Part shown: one piece after another, positions 37,250-45,968 of the stretch
Layout of the letters: each line of letters begins with the position of its first letter
How positions within the stretch are numbered: the stretch's first letter is position 1
Assembly: GCA_963805015.1 (NCBI GenBank)
Contig: CAWDSL010000006.1
Coordinates: 372,001-436,000, forward strand
Reading direction: 5' to 3'
Source: RBG-16-66-30 sp963805015
Lineage (GTDB): Bacteria > Acidobacteriota > Aminicenantia > Aminicenantales > Saccharicenantaceae
DNA length: 64,000 nt
Notes under the pieces: generated by a model
What the model was told of the DNA's origin: nothing
The model's database searches: none
The model's input: the letters and a program-made list of their open reading frames with translations, nothing else
Made by a program: the position numbers and the translations under genes

Positions 37250-37872
37250 ATGGACAAGGGAAAAGAAAAGAAGAAGCCGGACGGCCTCAGCCGCCGGGAC
37301 TTCATCAAGGGCATGGGCACGGGCGCCCTGGGCACGGCGGTCCTGGCCCCGCTCCACGGCCAGACGATCGCGACGAAGAAGGGGCGCGTGCCCGTCTACG
37401 AGCGCAGGACGATCGTCCTGACCGTGAACGGCATGAGGATCGAAACGGCCGTCGAGGCCAACGAGACGCTCCTCGAGGTCCTGCGCGACCGGCTCGACCT
37501 CACCGGGGCCAAGAAGGTCTGCGACCGGGGCGAGTGCGGCGGCTGCACCGTCCTTCTCGACGGAGAGCCGGTCTACGCCTGTATGTTCTCGCGATCCGGG
37601 CGGACGGCCGGACGGTCAGGACGGTCGAGGGCCTGGCCGAGGGCGAGCCGCTCTCGCCCGTCCAGGAGGCCTTCATCGAGAAGGACGGCTACCAGTGCGG
37701 CTTCTGCACGCCGGGCTTCCTCATGACGGCCACGGCCTTTCTCGAGAAGAACCCGTCGCCGTCAAGCGACGAGATCAAGCAGGCGCTCTCCGGGAATCTC
37801 TGCCGCTGCGGCAACTACGCCAAGATCTACGACGCCGTCGAGGCCGCGGCCAAGAAGCGGAAGGGGGCGTGA
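37250..37872 (+). CDS. Molybdenum hydroxylase [2Fe-2S] subunit with Tat leader, one frameshift
   Basis: Small iron-sulfur subunit of a xanthine dehydrogenase/aldehyde oxidoreductase family enzyme, about 207 residues. A twin-arginine leader S-R-R-D-F-I-K-G-M-G (about 14-23) predicts export of the folded complex. The plant-type 2Fe-2S site C-D-R-G-E-C-G-G-C ... Y-A-C is near residues 88-111. The second site is C-G-F-C-T-P-G-F and L-C-R-C-G-N-Y. One base is missing near 37586, between A-C-M-F and L-A-I-R-A-D-G. It is followed one base later by the large subunit. PaoA of E. coli has the same Tat arrangement. Confidence 0.9.
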
Positions 37873-37873
37873 G

Positions 37874-40042
37874 ATGAACGGAGGAATTCCGGCATATCGG
37901 AAAGAAGACGCCCCGGGTCGACGGCCGCGAGGTCGTCACGGGCAGGGCCAAGTACACGCACGACGTCAGGCTGCTCGGCATGCTCGTCGGCAAGATCCTG
38001 CGCTCGCCCCACGCCGCGGCCGAGGTCGTTTCGATCGACCTGGCCCCTGCGCTGGCGGTCCCCGGGGTCCGGGCCGCCCTGAAGCTCGCCGAAGGCAAGG
38101 TCCGCTACGCCGGACAGCAGGTCGCGGCCGTGGCCGCCGTCGACGAGAGGACGGCCGAGAAGGCGTTGGCCCTGATCAAGGTCGAGTACAAGACCCTGCC
38201 GCACGTCGTCGACGCGGAGCGGGCCCGCGACGCGGCCGCGCCGCAGGTGCGGGACGGCAAGCCCAACCTCGAGGAGCTTTACACATACGACCGGGGCGAC
38301 GCCGAAAAGGGCTTGGCCGAGGCCGATGTCGTCATCGAACGCGCCTACCGGACCGGCTTCGAGGTCCACCACCCGACCGAGACGCACGGCAGCGTCGCCG
38401 CTTGGGAGGGCGACCACCTCGTCGTCTACGACTCGACCCAGAACATCCACGGCGTCCGCGACGGCCTGGCCCGGGCCCTCAAGATCCCGGCGGCCAACGT
38501 CACCGTCATCAAGAACTATATGGGCGGCGGGTTCGGCAGCAAGCTCGGCCTGGGCGATTATACGGTCGCGGCGGTCCACCTGGCCCGCCAAGCGGGGCGG
38601 CCGGTGAAAGTGCTGTTGTCTCGGCGCGACAACGCCTTATGCGTCGGCTACCGGCCGTCTTCCCACCAAACCTATAGGGTCGGCGCCAAGAAGGACGGCA
38701 CGCTGACCGCGTTCTCGCTCCTGAACGAGGCCTGCGGCGGCCTCGCGGCGGGGGACGAGGTGGCCGAGCCCGTCGTCGACCTCTACAAGTGCCCGAACTG
38801 CCGGGTCCGGGAGCACACCGTGTACACCAACGTCGGGGCCCAACGGGCCATGCGCGCCCCGGGGCACACGCCCGGCGCCTTCGGGCTCGAGAGCCTGATG
38901 GACGAGCTGGCCGCGGAGCTGGACCTGGACCCGCTCGAGCTGCGGAGGAAGAACTATTCGTCAAAGAACCAGGGCGACACGGGCCTGCCCTATTCGAGCA
39001 AGGGCCTCGCCCAATGCTACGAAGCCGGCGCCAAGGCCATCGGCTGGGAGCGGCGCAACCGCCGGCCGGGCGAGGGGAACGCGACGGGACCGCTGCGGCG
39101 GGGGCTCGGCATGGCCTCGAGCATCTGGTTCGGGGCCGGTCTTCCCGGCACGCTCGCCGACGTCGTCCTCTACCCGGACATGTCGGTGGAAGTCGTCTGC
39201 GGGACCCAGGACCTCGGCACGGGCACCCGGACCCACATGGCCGTCGTCGCGGCCGAGACGCTCGGGCTCGAGCCGAAGGAGATCACGGTCAAGCTCGGCA
39301 ATTCCGATTATCCTTGGGCTCCCCTCTCAGGCGGCAGCCTGACGGCGCCGTCCGTGGCCCCGGCCGTGCGCGACGCCGCCCTCAAGGCGGTCGAGAGGCT
39401 CAAGGCGGTCGCGGCGTCCCGGCTCAAGGCCGGCCCGGCCGACGTCGTCATGGGCGACAGGAGATTCACGGTCAAGGGCGACCCGGCCAAGTCGGCCTCT
39501 TTCGCCGAAGTCTTCCGCGACCTGCGCCGGGAGTCGGTCTTCCACGGCGAGCGGGGCGGCATGCCCGACGACACATACGCCTTCAACACCTTCGGCGCCC
39601 ATTTCGCGGAAGTCGAGGTCGACACGGAGACGGGGACGGTGAAGGTGCTCAAGTATGTCGCCGTCCAGGACAGCGGGCGGATCGTGAGCGCGCTCACGGC
39701 CGAAAGCCAGGTCGTCGGCGGCGTCACCCAGGGGTTGAGCGCCGGCCTGTTCGAGGAGCGGGTCATGGACGACGCCACGGGGACGGTCGTCAATCCGAAC
39801 CTGCGCGACTACAAGATCGCGACGGCCCTCGATATCCCGGAGATCACGCCCCTCTTCGTCGACCCGGCGACGCGTTCATCAACAACCTGGGCGTGAAGGG
39901 CCTCGGCGAGCCGGCCCGGGTGCCGGCCTCGGCGGCCGTCGCCAACGCCGTCTTCAACGCGATCGGCGTGCACGTCCGCGAGATCCCGATGACGCCCCCG
40001 CGCGTCCTCGCGGCCCTCAAGAGAAAGGAGTCCGCGTCATGA
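37874..40042 (+). CDS. Molybdenum hydroxylase molybdopterin-binding (large) subunit, two frameshifts
   Basis: About 722 residues after correction. Family landmarks are G-R-A-K-Y-T-H-D-V near the start, L-R-S-P-H-A-A-A near 42, N-Y-M-G-G-G-F-G-S-K-L near 216, A-M-R-A-P-G-H near 322, and the C-terminal G-V-K-G-L-G-E-P-A, whose Glu is the catalytic base position. One base is inserted near 37905 (GGAAAGAAG) and one lost near 39870 (CCGGCGACG). It catalyses hydroxylation of an aldehyde or N-heterocycle at Mo. The stop overlaps the FAD subunit by four bases. The gene order 2Fe-2S, Mo, FAD differs from PaoABC (2Fe-2S, FAD, Mo). Confidence 0.9.
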
Positions 40043-41016
40043 GAGAATTCCGCATCGCCGAACCGCGGACGGCGGCGGAGCTGGCCGCGCTGCTCGCCGA
40101 ATCGACAGAGCCGGTCGCGATGATGGCCGGCGGCACCGATCTCCTCGACGAGCTCAAGAGCGGGGTCGCCAAGGCGGGGCTCGTCGTCGACCTGGGGCGG
40201 GTCGAGGGCCTGGCGGGCATCGCGAAAGAGAAGGACGGGCTGCGGATCGGGGCCATGACCCGGATCGTCGAGCTGGCCGGCGACGGAAGCGTAGCCAGGG
40301 AATGCCCGAGCCTGAAGGAGGCGGCGCTGTCCTTGGCGACGCCGCAGCTGCGCAACGTCGGGACGGTCGGCGGGAACCTGTGCCAGCGGCCGCGCTGCTG
40401 GTACTACCGCGACCCGCAGGTCGTCTGCCGGAAAAAGGGCGGCTACAACTGCTATGCCTTCCAGGGCCGGAACAAGTATCACGCCATTTTCGGTGGCGGG
40501 AGCTGCTTCATCGTCTACCCGTCCGACCTGGCGCCGGTATTGATCAGCCTGGGAGCGAAGGCGACGATCGGAACGGCCAAGGCCGACAAGGTCGTCGCGC
40601 TCGAGGCGTTCTACGCTTCGCCCGAGGTCGACGTGACCCGGGAGAACGTGCTGGCCAAGGCGGAGTTCCTGAAGAGCGTCTGGGTCCCGGCGCCGAAGCC
40701 GGGTCAGAAAGCGGCTTACGTCAAGCTCAAGGAGCGCGGGACGTGGGACTTCGCGCTCGTCTCGGCGGCCGTCGCGGGCGTCGCGAACGGCGGCGTCCTT
40801 TCGGAAGTCGCGGTCGTGATGGGCGGCGTCGCGCCCGTGCCGTGGCGGCTGAAGAAGGCCGAGGACGTCCTGAGAGGCAAGCCCGTGACCGAGGCGCTCG
40901 TGAGGCAGGCCGCCGATGCGGCCCTGGCGGACGCGGCGCCGATGCGCGAGAACGGGTACAAGACGGACCTCGTCTTCGCCGCGCTCAAGCGGGCGGTGAT
41001 GGCCGTCGCGGCATGA
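40039..41016 (+). CDS. Molybdenum hydroxylase FAD-binding subunit with 4Fe-4S-type insert
   Basis: 325 residues of the CoxM/PaoB type. The FAD-binding motif A-G-G-T-D-L-L near residues 31-37 and T-V-G-G-N-L-C near 110 are clear. A Cys-bearing insert follows: Q-R-P-R-C-W-Y-Y-R, V-C-R-K-K, Y-N-C-Y-A-F-Q-G and G-G-S-C-F-I. This matches the extra 4Fe-4S cluster site of E. coli PaoB (YagS), which is absent from most xanthine dehydrogenases. It is coupled to both neighbours by start/stop overlaps. It passes electrons to FAD and then to an unknown acceptor. Confidence 0.92.
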   Translation: MREFRIAEPRTAAELAALLAESTEPVAMMAGGTDLLDELKSGVAKAGLVVDLGRVEGLAGIAKEKDGLRIGAMTRIVELAGDGSVARECPSLKEAALSLATPQLRNVGTVGGNLCQRPRCWYYRDPQVVCRKKGGYNCYAFQGRNKYHAIFGGGSCFIVYPSDLAPVLISLGAKATIGTAKADKVVALEAFYASPEVDVTRENVLAKAEFLKSVWVPAPKPGQKAAYVKLKERGTWDFALVSAAVAGVANGGVLSEVAVVMGGVAPVPWRLKKAEDVLRGKPVTEALVRQAADAALADAAPMRENGYKTDLVFAALKRAVMAVAA

Positions 41017-42068
41017 GATACAGCGTCCCCAAGCTCGTCGAGGTCCTGGCGACGGAGAGCGGGCTCGTCCTGGCCACGATCGTCGAGGCCGCGGGCTCGA
41101 CGCCTCAGGTGCCGGGAGCGTCGGCCATCTTCGGCGGCGCGGGGCTCCTGGCGGGGACGGTCGGCGGGGGACTGCTCGAGGCTCGCGTGGAAGGCCTCGC
41201 GACCGAAGCGAGGCGCGACGGCCGGGCCCGCCTCGTCTCCATCCGGCTCGACGCCGATCCGGCGGACATGGAAGGGGCGATCTGCGGCGGCGCGGCCCGG
41301 GTCCTCGTCGATCCGGGCGTCGGTGCGGCGCGGGCCGTCTTCAGGAGCGCGCTCGACGGCTTCCGCGGGCGGCGGCCGGGCGTGATCCTGAGCCGGATCG
41401 AAGCGGCGGACGGAGAGTTCGTCCAGGTCCGGCGGGCCTGGCTCCCGGCAGAGGATATCGGGGCGGAAGGCCCGAAGGACTTGTCGGCGGACGAGCGGAA
41501 GGCGGCCGGGGAAGCTCTCGGGGACGGACGGCCCCGTCTCACGGGCGAGCCCGGGCGCCTGGCCTTCCTCGAGCCCGTCCGGCCATTGCCGCGCCTGGTG
41601 ATCGCCGGGGCCGGGCACGTGGGGAAAGCCGTCGCACGACTGGGCGCTCTCCTCGACTTCAGCGTCACGGTCGTCGACGACCGGGCCGAGTTCGCGAGCC
41701 CCGCGAACGTGCCCGAGGCCGACGAGGTCGTCGTCGGGGAGATCGGCGCGACGCTCGCGAGCCTTGAGCCTTCGACATCCGACTACTTCGTCATCGTCAC
41801 CCGCGGCCACGCCAAGGACGCCGAGGCCCTGCGGGCCGTCGTCCGGCGGGACGCGGCCTACGTGGGCATGATCGGCAGCCGGACCAAGATCGGGCTGATG
41901 CGCCGGGAGTTCCTGGAAAAGGGCTGGGCGACGGCCGGCGAGTGGGCCCGCGTTCACGCCCCGATCGGGCTCGACATCGGCTCGAAAACGGTCGAGGAGA
42001 TCGCCGTCAGCATCGCCGCCGAGCTCGTCCGGGTCCGGACCGGGCTCGGAAGCGGGGGCGCCGGATGA
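41013..42068 (+). CDS. xdhC: XdhC-type molybdenum cofactor insertion/sulfuration chaperone
   Basis: 351 residues. The N-terminal XdhC/CoxI domain has L-A-T-I-V-E-A-A-G-S-T-P and a G-T-V-G-G-G-L-L-E segment. The C-terminal Rossmann domain begins V-I-A-G-A-G-H-V-G-K-A near 192 and has Y-V-G-M-I-G-S-R-T-K near 284. XdhC proteins bind Mo cofactor, promote its sulfuration and load it into the large subunit. The ATG overlaps the FAD-subunit stop, and the MocA-like gene starts inside its last codons, so the maturation genes are part of the same operon. Confidence 0.92.
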   Translation: MRYSVPKLVEVLATESGLVLATIVEAAGSTPQVPGASAIFGGAGLLAGTVGGGLLEARVEGLATEARRDGRARLVSIRLDADPADMEGAICGGAARVLVDPGVGAARAVFRSALDGFRGRRPGVILSRIEAADGEFVQVRRAWLPAEDIGAEGPKDLSADERKAAGEALGDGRPRLTGEPGRLAFLEPVRPLPRLVIAGAGHVGKAVARLGALLDFSVTVVDDRAEFASPANVPEADEVVVGEIGATLASLEPSTSDYFVIVTRGHAKDAEALRAVVRRDAAYVGMIGSRTKIGLMRREFLEKGWATAGEWARVHAPIGLDIGSKTVEEIAVSIAAELVRVRTGLGSGGAG

Positions 42069-42646
42069 TCTGGGCCGTCATCCTGGCCGCCGGCGAGTCC
42101 CGGCGGATGGGGACCCAGAAGCTCCTCCTGCCCTTCGGGGAGGCGACGGTCGTCGAGGCCGTCGTCCGGACCGCCCTGGCTTCGGGTGTCGACCGGGCGG
42201 TGGCGGTTCTCGGCGCCGACCGCGAGGCCATTTGCGCCCGGCTCGAGCCCCGCGGCGTCGACGTCGCCGTCAATGAGCGGTTCGCCGAAGGGATGCTGAC
42301 CTCGATCCAGGCCGGTTTCCGGGCCCTTCCGCCGGAGGCCGAAGCCGCCGTCGTCATGCTCGGTGACCAGCCCTTTCTGCCGTCCTCGGTCGTCGACACG
42401 GTCATCCGGGGCCATCGGGAGAGCGGGAAAGGCATCGTTATCCCGGTCTTCCGCGGCCGCCGCGGCCATCCCGTCCTCGTCGACCTGAAATACCGGGCCG
42501 AGGTCCTGTCCCTCGACCCGGTCGACGGCCTGCGCCGGCTCATGCGGAGCCATCCCGAAGACATCGCCGAGGTCGAGGTCGACGATCCCAACATCCTCCG
42601 CGACCTCGATACGCCCGAGGACTACTCCGGCCTCAAGAAGAGCTAG
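42065..42646 (+). CDS. MocA-like molybdenum cofactor nucleotidyltransferase
   Basis: 193 residues. The N-terminal nucleotide-binding signature L-A-A-G-E-S-R-R-M-G-x-x-K is at 7-19. M-L-G-D-Q-P-F near 97 carries the metal-binding Asp, and G-R-R-G-H-P-V near 128 fits MobA/MocA enzymes. MocA adds CMP to molybdopterin to give the MCD cofactor used by bacterial xanthine dehydrogenase-type enzymes. It overlaps the xdhC stop (ATGA), and the operon probably ends here. Confidence 0.9.
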   Translation: MIWAVILAAGESRRMGTQKLLLPFGEATVVEAVVRTALASGVDRAVAVLGADREAICARLEPRGVDVAVNERFAEGMLTSIQAGFRALPPEAEAAVVMLGDQPFLPSSVVDTVIRGHRESGKGIVIPVFRGRRGHPVLVDLKYRAEVLSLDPVDGLRRLMRSHPEDIAEVEVDDPNILRDLDTPEDYSGLKKS

Positions 42647-42648
42647 GT

Positions 42649-42677
42649 TTGACTCCCGGGACCGGTCGGCCTACCAT
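42649..42677 (+). promoter_or_regulatory. Promoter candidate before the monooxygenase-like gene
   Basis: TTGACT (42649-42654), 17 bp, then TACCAT (42672-42677). Scores are 5/6 and 4/6. The ATG is at 42699. Confidence 0.5.
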
Positions 42678-42698
42678 GAAGGGGAAAGGGGGGCAACC

Positions 42699-42998
42699 AT
42701 GTACGCCCGTATGTTGAGGATGCAGGTCCGGCCCGAACGGATCGACGAAGCCGCCCGGCTTTTCGCCGAGGACGTCGTCCCGGGCTGCCGGGCCCAGGCG
42801 GGCTACCGGGGCGCCTATTTCCTGGTCGACCGCAAGCTCGGCGAATGCGTGCCGGTCACCCTCTGGGAGACCGAGGCCGAGATGCTGGCCACGGAGGAGA
42901 ACCGGTTCTTCCAGGACCAGCTGATGAAGTTCCTGGGCCTGTTCCATCACGGACTCTTCCGCGAGGCCTACGAGGTCACCTTCTCCGAACGGGCCTGA
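42699..42998 (+). CDS. Antibiotic biosynthesis monooxygenase-like (ABM, dimeric alpha-beta barrel) protein
   Basis: 99 residues. The pattern of an N-terminal strand (M-Y-A-R-M-L-R-M-Q-V), a helix (I-D-E-A-A-R-L-F), then G-C-R-A-Q-A-G-Y-R-G-A-Y-F-L-V and a V-P-V-T-L-W-E-T strand is typical of ABM/DUF3291-like ferredoxin-fold proteins. Members include small monooxygenases and proteins of unknown role. AAAGGGGGGC precedes the ATG. It stands alone between the Mo operon and the TPR gene. Confidence 0.72.
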   Translation: MYARMLRMQVRPERIDEAARLFAEDVVPGCRAQAGYRGAYFLVDRKLGECVPVTLWETEAEMLATEENRFFQDQLMKFLGLFHHGLFREAYEVTFSERA

Positions 42999-43090
42999 CG
43001 GCTCCGTTCCGCCCGGGCTCGTTTGAGGCGGCCAGGTCTAGGTCCGGAGCCCTCTTTTATGATATAAAGCCCCTGAAAAGAGGTGCCCCC

Positions 43091-43870
43091 ATGAGATTCC
43101 CGAGGACCGCCGTCGCCCTCCTCCTGTGCCTGAGCGGATTCATGGCCCTGTCTGCGTTCGCCGCCCCATCCCCCGCCCAGGATACCGCCGACGACCTGAT
43201 CGCCCAGGGCGACGCTCTTTACGTCTGGCGCGCCGACCTGGCCAAGGCCAAGGAAGCCAAGGCCAAGTACGAGGCCGCCCGGACCGCCGGCGAGGACGCC
43301 TACGGCGCCTCCTGGCGGCTGTCCCGGATCTGCTATTGGATCGGCGACCACACGTCCGACAAGGAGGCGAAGAAGGCGACCTTCCTCGAAGGCATCGAAC
43401 ACGCCAAGAAGGCCATCGCGCTCGATCCGAACAGGGCCGACGGCCACTTCTGGCTCGGCGTCAACTACGGCGTCTACGGCGAGGCCAAGGGCGTCCTCAA
43501 GAGCCTGGCCCTGGTCAAGCCCATCAAGGAAGCCATGCGCCGCGTCCTCGAGATCGATCCCGCTTACGACCGTGGCGGCGCCGACCGCGTCCTCGGCCGC
43601 GTCTTCCACGAGGTCCCCGGCATCGCGGGCGGCAGCGAGAAGAAGTCCCTCGAGCACCTGCTCAAGTCCGTCGAATACGGCCCGCGGGTCGGCCTCAACC
43701 TCCTCTACCTGGCCGACACCTACATCTCTCTCGACCGGTACGCCGACGCCCGTAAGACGCTGGAGACCATCCTGACCATGGAGCCCTACGCCGACCTCCT
43801 GCCCGAGACCGAGGAGGAACGGGTCCAGGCCCGCGAGAGACTCGAAAGGAAGCCGTTCAAGAAAAAATGA
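43091..43870 (+). CDS. Secreted TPR-repeat protein
   Basis: 259 residues. A signal peptide (M-R-F-P-R-T-A-V-A-L-L-L-C-L-S-G-F) ends near A-F-A-A-P. Helical TPR-like repeats follow, with recognisable A-x-x-L-D-P-N-x-A-D-G-H-F-W-L-G and L-E-I-D-P-A-Y-D-R-G-G-A-D-R-V-L-G-R. This combination resembles TatT-like TRAP-associated TPR proteins, but no TRAP genes are nearby. TATGAT at 43058-43063 is a likely -10. The stop overlaps the pseudouridine synthase start by four bases. Confidence 0.8.
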   Translation: MRFPRTAVALLLCLSGFMALSAFAAPSPAQDTADDLIAQGDALYVWRADLAKAKEAKAKYEAARTAGEDAYGASWRLSRICYWIGDHTSDKEAKKATFLEGIEHAKKAIALDPNRADGHFWLGVNYGVYGEAKGVLKSLALVKPIKEAMRRVLEIDPAYDRGGADRVLGRVFHEVPGIAGGSEKKSLEHLLKSVEYGPRVGLNLLYLADTYISLDRYADARKTLETILTMEPYADLLPETEEERVQARERLERKPFKKK

Positions 43871-44553
43871 CCGGCTCGACGCAAGAACGGGGACCGCAGG
43901 TCCGGGTCCTCTATGAGACGGACGACTACCTGGCCGTGGACAAGCCCGAGGGCGCCGTTTCGGTCGGCCCGGCCGGCGGCGGCCTGCCCGAGCTCCTGGC
44001 CGCCGGCCATCCCGGCCGGCTCTTCCCCGTCCACCGCCTCGACCGCGGCGCCAGCGGCGTCATTGTCTTCGCCAAGAACGCGGCGGCCCACCGCCACCTG
44101 AACGGCGAGTTCGACCGCCGGGCCGTAGCCAAGACCTACCTCGCCTGCGTCGACGGCGTCCTCGAGGTCACCTCCGGACGCATCAACGCGCCTATCCGCG
44201 AGTTCGGCTCGGGCCGCATGGGCGTCGATCCCCGGCGCGGCAAGCCGTCGACGACCGAGTGGAAGCTCGCCGAGCGGCTCGACGACGCGACCCTGCTCCG
44301 CGTCCACCCGGCGACGGGCCGGCGCCATCAGATCCGCGTCCACCTCTATCACATCGGCCATCCCATCCTGGGCGACCCTCGCTACGGCGACCGGGGCCGC
44401 CAGGGGCGTTTCCCGCGCCTGATGCTCCACGCCCTGGCCATCGGCTTCGCCCTGCCCTCGGGGGAGCGGGTCGACATCGAAGCGGCCGCGCCGCCGTCTT
44501 TCGAGGCGGTCCTGGCCGGGCTCAGGAGCCGGAAGAGAGGGGGGGCCCCATGA
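43867..44553 (+). CDS. RluA-family pseudouridine synthase
   Basis: 228 residues. The catalytic motif H-R-L-D-R-G-A-S-G-V is near residue 57 with the nucleophilic Asp. It is followed by K-T-Y-L-A-C-V and the conserved R-V-H-P-A-T-G-R-R-H-Q-I-R-V-H near 144, then H-P-I-L-G-D-P-R-Y-G. This is the RluA/TruC-type fold without an N-terminal S4 domain, so it probably modifies a tRNA or rRNA uridine. The start overlaps the TPR gene and the stop overlaps the next gene. Confidence 0.92.
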   Translation: MTGSTQERGPQVRVLYETDDYLAVDKPEGAVSVGPAGGGLPELLAAGHPGRLFPVHRLDRGASGVIVFAKNAAAHRHLNGEFDRRAVAKTYLACVDGVLEVTSGRINAPIREFGSGRMGVDPRRGKPSTTEWKLAERLDDATLLRVHPATGRRHQIRVHLYHIGHPILGDPRYGDRGRQGRFPRLMLHALAIGFALPSGERVDIEAAAPPSFEAVLAGLRSRKRGGAP

Positions 44554-45947
44554 ACGACGGCGGCTACGACCTTGTCGTCATCGGCGGCGGAGAAGCCGGC
44601 ATCTCGGCCGCTCTCCGGGCCACGGAGCTCGGGGCCAAGGTCCTCTTGATCAACCGCGAGCCCGAGCTCGGGGGCGGCTGCGTCCGTACGGGGACCTTGC
44701 CCTCCAAGACGCTCAGCAACGCCGCCCACTTCCTGGAGAACCTCAAGAAGGGCAAGCGTTACGGGGTGCCTGTCATCGAGAACGCCAAGGCGGATTACCA
44801 GGCCATCCTTGCGAGCCGGCACAAGACGACGATGTGCGAGCTCGGCGTCCTGGCCAACCTCCTGCGCAAGAACGCCATCGTCCCGCTGACGGGGACGGCC
44901 GCGTTCCAGGGCCCCCGCCGGCTCGAGGTGCGCCTTCCCGACGGCGCCGCCCGCCTCGTCGACGCTCCCCGGACGGTCATCGCCACCGGGTCCCGGCCCA
45001 TCCTCATCCCCGGCCTGCCCTTCGACGGGAAGACCGTCATTACCCCCGACGAGCTGACCGCCCTCGACGCCGTCCCGGCCCGCTTCCTCATCGTCGGGGC
45101 CGGGGTCGTCGGCTGCGAAATGGCTTTCATCTTCCGGTCGCTCGGCTCGGAGGTCGTCATCGTCGAGAAAGGCGACCGGGCCCTCGTCGGCCAGGACCAC
45201 GAGGTCGCGGCCCTCATCAGCCGCGAGTTCAAGAAGCGAGCGATCCGGCTGGTCGTCTCGGCCGGGCTCGAGCGCGTCGAACCGGCCGCGCCGGGAGGAC
45301 CGCTGCGGGCCTCGCTCTCGAACGGAGAGACGGTCGAAGCCGACCGGATCATGGTCGGCGTCGGCCGACGCCCCGACACAGAGGGGCTCGGACTGGCCTC
45401 GGCCGGCATCGCGCCCGGCCCCCGCGGCGAGCTCCAGGTCGACGACCGCATGCGGACCTCCGTCCCCGGCATCTACGCCGCGGGCGACGTCCTGGCCCGG
45501 TTCATGCTCTCGTCGATGGCCGTCATGGAGGCCCGGATCGCGGCCGAGAACGCCATGGGCCTCGACGTCCGGATGGACTACTCCTGCGCGCCCTGGGGCC
45601 TCTACACGGATCCCGAGGTCGGCTCGGTCGGGCAGACCGAGGAATGGGCCCGGGCCGGAGGCGCCGATATCGTGATCGGCCGGTGCGGCTACAACGACCT
45701 CGTCCGTTCCTGCCTCGACGGCAACGTGACCGGGTTCTTCAAGCTCATCTTCGACGCGGCGACGCGCCGGATCGTCGGGGCCCACGTCGCGGGCCAGGAC
45801 GCCTCGGAGATCATCCACTTCGCCGCGCTGGCCGTGAAGCTCGGCGCCCGGGCCGAGGACATCAAGGACATGGTCTTCAACCACCCGACGGTTTCCGAGG
45901 GCTTCGGCAAGGCCGCCGCGGACGCCCTCGGGAAATTCGCCAAGTGA
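44550..45947 (+). CDS. SthA-like flavoprotein (dihydrolipoamide-dehydrogenase family lacking the redox disulfide)
   Basis: 465 residues. FAD motif G-G-G-E-A-G near 12, NAD(P) motif G-A-G-V-V-G near 182, and the dimerisation domain with N-H-P-T-V-S-E-G near 446 identify the pyridine nucleotide-disulfide oxidoreductase family. The active-site segment reads G-G-G-C44-V-R-T-G-T49, so the second Cys is Thr. E. coli soluble transhydrogenase SthA has the same Cys-to-Thr pattern. A transhydrogenase or quinone-type oxidoreductase role is therefore likelier than lipoamide dehydrogenase. The C-terminal His-Glu pair is also altered (N-H-P-T kept). It is coupled to the pseudouridine synthase. Confidence 0.85.
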   Translation: MNDGGYDLVVIGGGEAGISAALRATELGAKVLLINREPELGGGCVRTGTLPSKTLSNAAHFLENLKKGKRYGVPVIENAKADYQAILASRHKTTMCELGVLANLLRKNAIVPLTGTAAFQGPRRLEVRLPDGAARLVDAPRTVIATGSRPILIPGLPFDGKTVITPDELTALDAVPARFLIVGAGVVGCEMAFIFRSLGSEVVIVEKGDRALVGQDHEVAALISREFKKRAIRLVVSAGLERVEPAAPGGPLRASLSNGETVEADRIMVGVGRRPDTEGLGLASAGIAPGPRGELQVDDRMRTSVPGIYAAGDVLARFMLSSMAVMEARIAAENAMGLDVRMDYSCAPWGLYTDPEVGSVGQTEEWARAGGADIVIGRCGYNDLVRSCLDGNVTGFFKLIFDAATRRIVGAHVAGQDASEIIHFAALAVKLGARAEDIKDMVFNHPTVSEGFGKAAADALGKFAK

Positions 45948-45968
45948 ACAAGCCATAAGGAAGCCGCC

